Source: Coxiellaceae bacterium (GTDB taxonomy: Bacteria > Pseudomonadota > Gammaproteobacteria > Coxiellales > Coxiellaceae). Taken from it: DNA of 64,000 nt. The stretch's first letter is position 1; each line of letters begins with the position of its first letter. A program made the translations under genes and the position numbers. Under the pieces are notes generated by a model. That model had not been told where the DNA came from. It was given only the letters and a program-made list of their open reading frames with translations, and searched no databases. The stretch spans positions 1-64,000 of the forward strand of contig JAUXWQ010000062.1 of NCBI GenBank assembly GCA_030680235.1. Direction: 5' to 3'. Below, piece by piece: positions 61,985 through 64,000 of this stretch.

Positions 61985-62779
61985 TTAAATGGCTATCGAC
62001 GCTCGAATAGAAGGATCAGCAACGTAATTTTGAATGTCAAAATCTTCAAATTGATAATCAAATAATGATTCTGGCTTACGCTTGATATGCAATGTTGGCA
62101 ATGCCTTAGGCGTTCGCGTTAATTGCAAAGCCGCCTGTTCCAAATGATTTAAGTACAAATGACAATCGCCACCCGACCAAATCAATTCACCGACTTCTAA
62201 ATCACATTGCTGTGCAACCATGTGTGTCAATAATGCATAGGACGCAATATTAAAAGGCACACCCAAAAACACATCCGCAGAACGCTGTGTTAACTTGCAG
62301 GATAATTGATTGTTCGATACAAAAAATTGAAACAAGCAATGACAGGGTGGCAATGCCATTTGATCTAACTCACCCACATTCCAAGCAGAAATAATCAAAC
62401 GGCGTGATACTGGGTCTTTCTTAATACGCGAGATTAAATCACGCATTTGATCAATAATACGGCCATCTTTTGCTTCCCAGCGGCGCCATTGCTTGCCGTA
62501 AACAGAACCGAGTTCACCTTTTTCATCTGCCCACTCATTCCAAATCGATACACCATGATCATTTAAATATTTGACATTCGTATCACCGTTTAAAAACCAC
62601 AAAAGCTCATAGACAACACTTTTAATGTGTAGTTTTTTGGTGGTCAACAAAGGAAACCCTTCTGCCAAATCAAAACGCATTTCATGACTAAAAATGCGCT
62701 TGGTACCCACGCCGGTGCGATCAGGCGTGATCACACCGGTGTCGTACACTTTTTTTAATAGATCAAGATATTGTTGCAT
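61985..62779 (-). CDS. thyA: Thymidylate synthase
   Basis: A 264-residue folate-dependent enzyme making dTMP, identical in length to the E. coli protein. It shows [50 protein letters not shown], the catalytic cysteine in [11 protein letters not shown] and the nucleotide loop [20 protein letters not shown]. It starts three bases after the small membrane-protein gene, in the lgt-thyA operon position. Confidence 0.98.
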   Translation of the reverse strand: MQQYLDLLKKVYDTGVITPDRTGVGTKRIFSHEMRFDLAEGFPLLTTKKLHIKSVVYELLWFLNGDTNVKYLNDHGVSIWNEWADEKGELGSVYGKQWRRWEAKDGRIIDQMRDLISRIKKDPVSRRLIISAWNVGELDQMALPPCHCLFQFFVSNNQLSCKLTQRSADVFLGVPFNIASYALLTHMVAQQCDLEVGELIWSGGDCHLYLNHLEQAALQLTRTPKALPTLHIKRKPESLFDYQFEDFDIQNYVADPSIRASIAI

Positions 62780-62782
62780 GGT

Positions 62783-63304
62783 CTATACAGTCGCTGGTTG
62801 AGTTGGCAATGCCGTTGCAGCAGCTTGTGGATTTCCTTGTGGATTTTTCTGTGCATCTTGTGGACCTGTCATCGCCTGCTCCGTACCTTTACCATGTGCA
62901 TCTTGTGGCGCTGGCCCTACCGCTGGCCCTTCTGCCATTTGCGTACTTTGCGCACGTAATTCTTCCGCGGTTTGATTCGTAACATGACCCGAATGCGCCA
63001 AAATCGCCGCCAATGAAACAACCCACACAACCCAAACCACTGACATGGTATGCGGAAAATGCATTTGTCTTAAGAAAAAATGCGCAATGGCAAGCAAGAC
63101 AGCCACAACAACGGGTATCAATAATAACGCTAAAACAGACTGAACAATTTCACCCACTTTCGTGTAAGAGAAAATCAAACCCAATCCACTGGCAATTTGA
63201 TGATGCACATAGAAGAAACCCTTCAATACCATCATCAACTGCGATTGAAACATAATCGCTAGCACGGATAAAATAATAAGCAGTAATACTTGTTTAAACA
63301 TCAT
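62783..63304 (-). CDS. Small membrane protein between lgt and thyA
   Basis: A 173-residue protein of no known family to me. It has four probable membrane segments: about residues 5-30, 38-50 (weak), 56-80 ([20 protein letters not shown]) and 86-105 ([20 protein letters not shown]). The last 65 residues are low in complexity and rich in A, Q, P and G ([14 protein letters not shown]). The start overlaps the lgt stop in an ATGA, and the stop lies three bases before thyA, so it is tightly co-translated in this operon. E. coli has no gene at this place. Confidence 0.65.
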   Translation of the reverse strand: MMFKQVLLLIILSVLAIMFQSQLMMVLKGFFYVHHQIASGLGLIFSYTKVGEIVQSVLALLLIPVVVAVLLAIAHFFLRQMHFPHTMSVVWVVWVVSLAAILAHSGHVTNQTAEELRAQSTQMAEGPAVGPAPQDAHGKGTEQAMTGPQDAQKNPQGNPQAAATALPTQPATV

Positions 63305-64000
63305 GATGTCTCTTCCTTGTTCTTAATGTAGATATAAATTAACGCAACAGCACCCGCTATGATCATCGGCAACGATAAAATTTGCCCCATCGTCACCCAA
63401 TGCCATAACAAATAACCATATTGCGGATCCGGCTGTCTGAAAAATTCGGCAAAAAACCGGAAACTGCCATATCCTAATAAAAAAAGTGCCGACACTGCAA
63501 ATCGTGGGCGTGGTTTTTTTGAAAAAAACCACAAAATTAAAAATAAACTCACCCCTTCAAGCAAAAACTCATAAATTTCGGACGGATGACGCGGCAATGG
63601 ACCGGCATCCGGATAAATCATTCCCCAGGGCATTGTGGTTACTCGCCCCCACAATTCGCCATTAATAAAATTTCCTGCGCGACCTGCGGCCAATCCAATC
63701 GGTACCATCGGTGCTATAAAATCTGTCAATTCAAACAGGGATTTTTTTAAATGTTTCGCATAGAGAAATAACGCGAGAATGACGCCAAGCATGCCGCCAT
63801 GAAATGACATGCCGCCATCCCATACTTGAAATAACGTAAGCGGATGCGACAGTAAATCTGGCAGGTCATAAAAAATCATGTAGCCAATACGGCCACCGAG
63901 GACAACGCCCAAGGCTGCGTAAAAAATCAAATCAGCGACTTGATCTTTTGATAAACCAATTCTATGTGCACGCATATTTGCCAAAAACCAAGCGCCCAAA
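63301..64000 (-). CDS. lgt: Prolipoprotein diacylglyceryl transferase, partial
   Basis: The C-terminal 232 or so residues of a membrane enzyme that adds diacylglycerol to lipoprotein cysteines; the N-terminus lies beyond the window edge. It shows [27 protein letters not shown], the signature [20 protein letters not shown] and [12 protein letters not shown]. Several membrane helices are seen. It heads the lgt-(small membrane protein)-thyA run. Confidence 0.95.
   Translation of the reverse strand, partial: LGAWFLANMRAHRIGLSKDQVADLIFYAALGVVLGGRIGYMIFYDLPDLLSHPLTLFQVWDGGMSFHGGMLGVILALFLYAKHLKKSLFELTDFIAPMVPIGLAAGRAGNFINGELWGRVTTMPWGMIYPDAGPLPRHPSEIYEFLLEGVSLFLILWFFSKKPRPRFAVSALFLLGYGSFRFFAEFFRQPDPQYGYLLWHWVTMGQILSLPMIIAGAVALIYIYIKNKEETS

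Overview
The window reads as chromosome from an AT-rich gammaproteobacterium, most likely of the Legionellales/Coxiellaceae type. Supporting signs: gammaproteobacterial gene orders (fMet tRNA-rimP-nusA-infB-rbfA-truB; rpsB-tsf-pyrH-frr-uppS-cdsA-dxr-bamA-skp; gpsA-secB-grxC-rhodanese next to gpmI-envC-ctpA; lgt-thyA; trmB/mutY-yggX; uvrY-uvrC), a sufBCDSU Fe-S operon with a SufT-type gene, and several orphan proteins that could act on a host. The assignment is inferred from gene content, not from a search.

Layout. 1-4.7 kb: yjjG, then folP, ftsH and rlmE on the minus strand. 4.7-11.1 kb: the Fe-S assembly block (sufT, sufA, sufU, sufS, sufD, sufC, sufB), split by an opposite-strand aroE. 11.2-15.4 kb: csiV, an orphan, trmB, mutY, yggX, tRNA-Leu and a 100-residue orphan behind a possible PmrA-type box. 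15.4-23.8 kb: dnaE, ddl, an orphan, rnhB, lpxB, fabZ, skp. 23.8-32.7 kb: a long minus-strand envelope and translation run from rpsB to bamA. 32.7-40.5 kb: map, tRNA-Arg, fumC, a ZIP transporter, a methyltransferase-TPR protein, uvrC, uvrY, tRNA-Ser. 40.6-46.9 kb: the initiator tRNA-rimP-nusA-infB-rbfA-truB run. 47-53.8 kb: mnmA, an orphan ending in a CaaX-like tetrapeptide, mfd and an orphan membrane protein. 53.9-64 kb: proC, trmL, gpsA, secB, grxC, a rhodanese, gpmI, envC, ctpA, thyA, a small membrane protein and lgt cut by the window edge.

The housekeeping genes look intact. What stands out is a dense set of palindromic repeats, named here A to F. Family A is an inverted repeat with a core like GTGTCAGAGGTTCAATCTA and tails of GTGACT-like hexamers. 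It fills most longer gaps between co-directional genes, and one arm nearly always touches the stop codon of the upstream gene. Family B is a hairpin built on TTGATGCGAGC...GAGTGT, with stems up to 42 perfect base pairs. Family C is a roughly 160-bp palindrome in three copies, with a paired change in its stem. Family D is an outer inverted end that encloses B and C as nested composites. Families E and F are shorter GC-rich palindromes. Pieces of these families lie inside or at the ends of coding sequences: E in dnaE, B in folP and at the 3' end of aroE, F at the 3' end of sufD, A at the sufA/sufT junction and as a paired match inside mfd. This resembles the palindromic elements known from Rickettsia proteins, but here in a gammaproteobacterial gene set. 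This repeat network is the best candidate for something undescribed.
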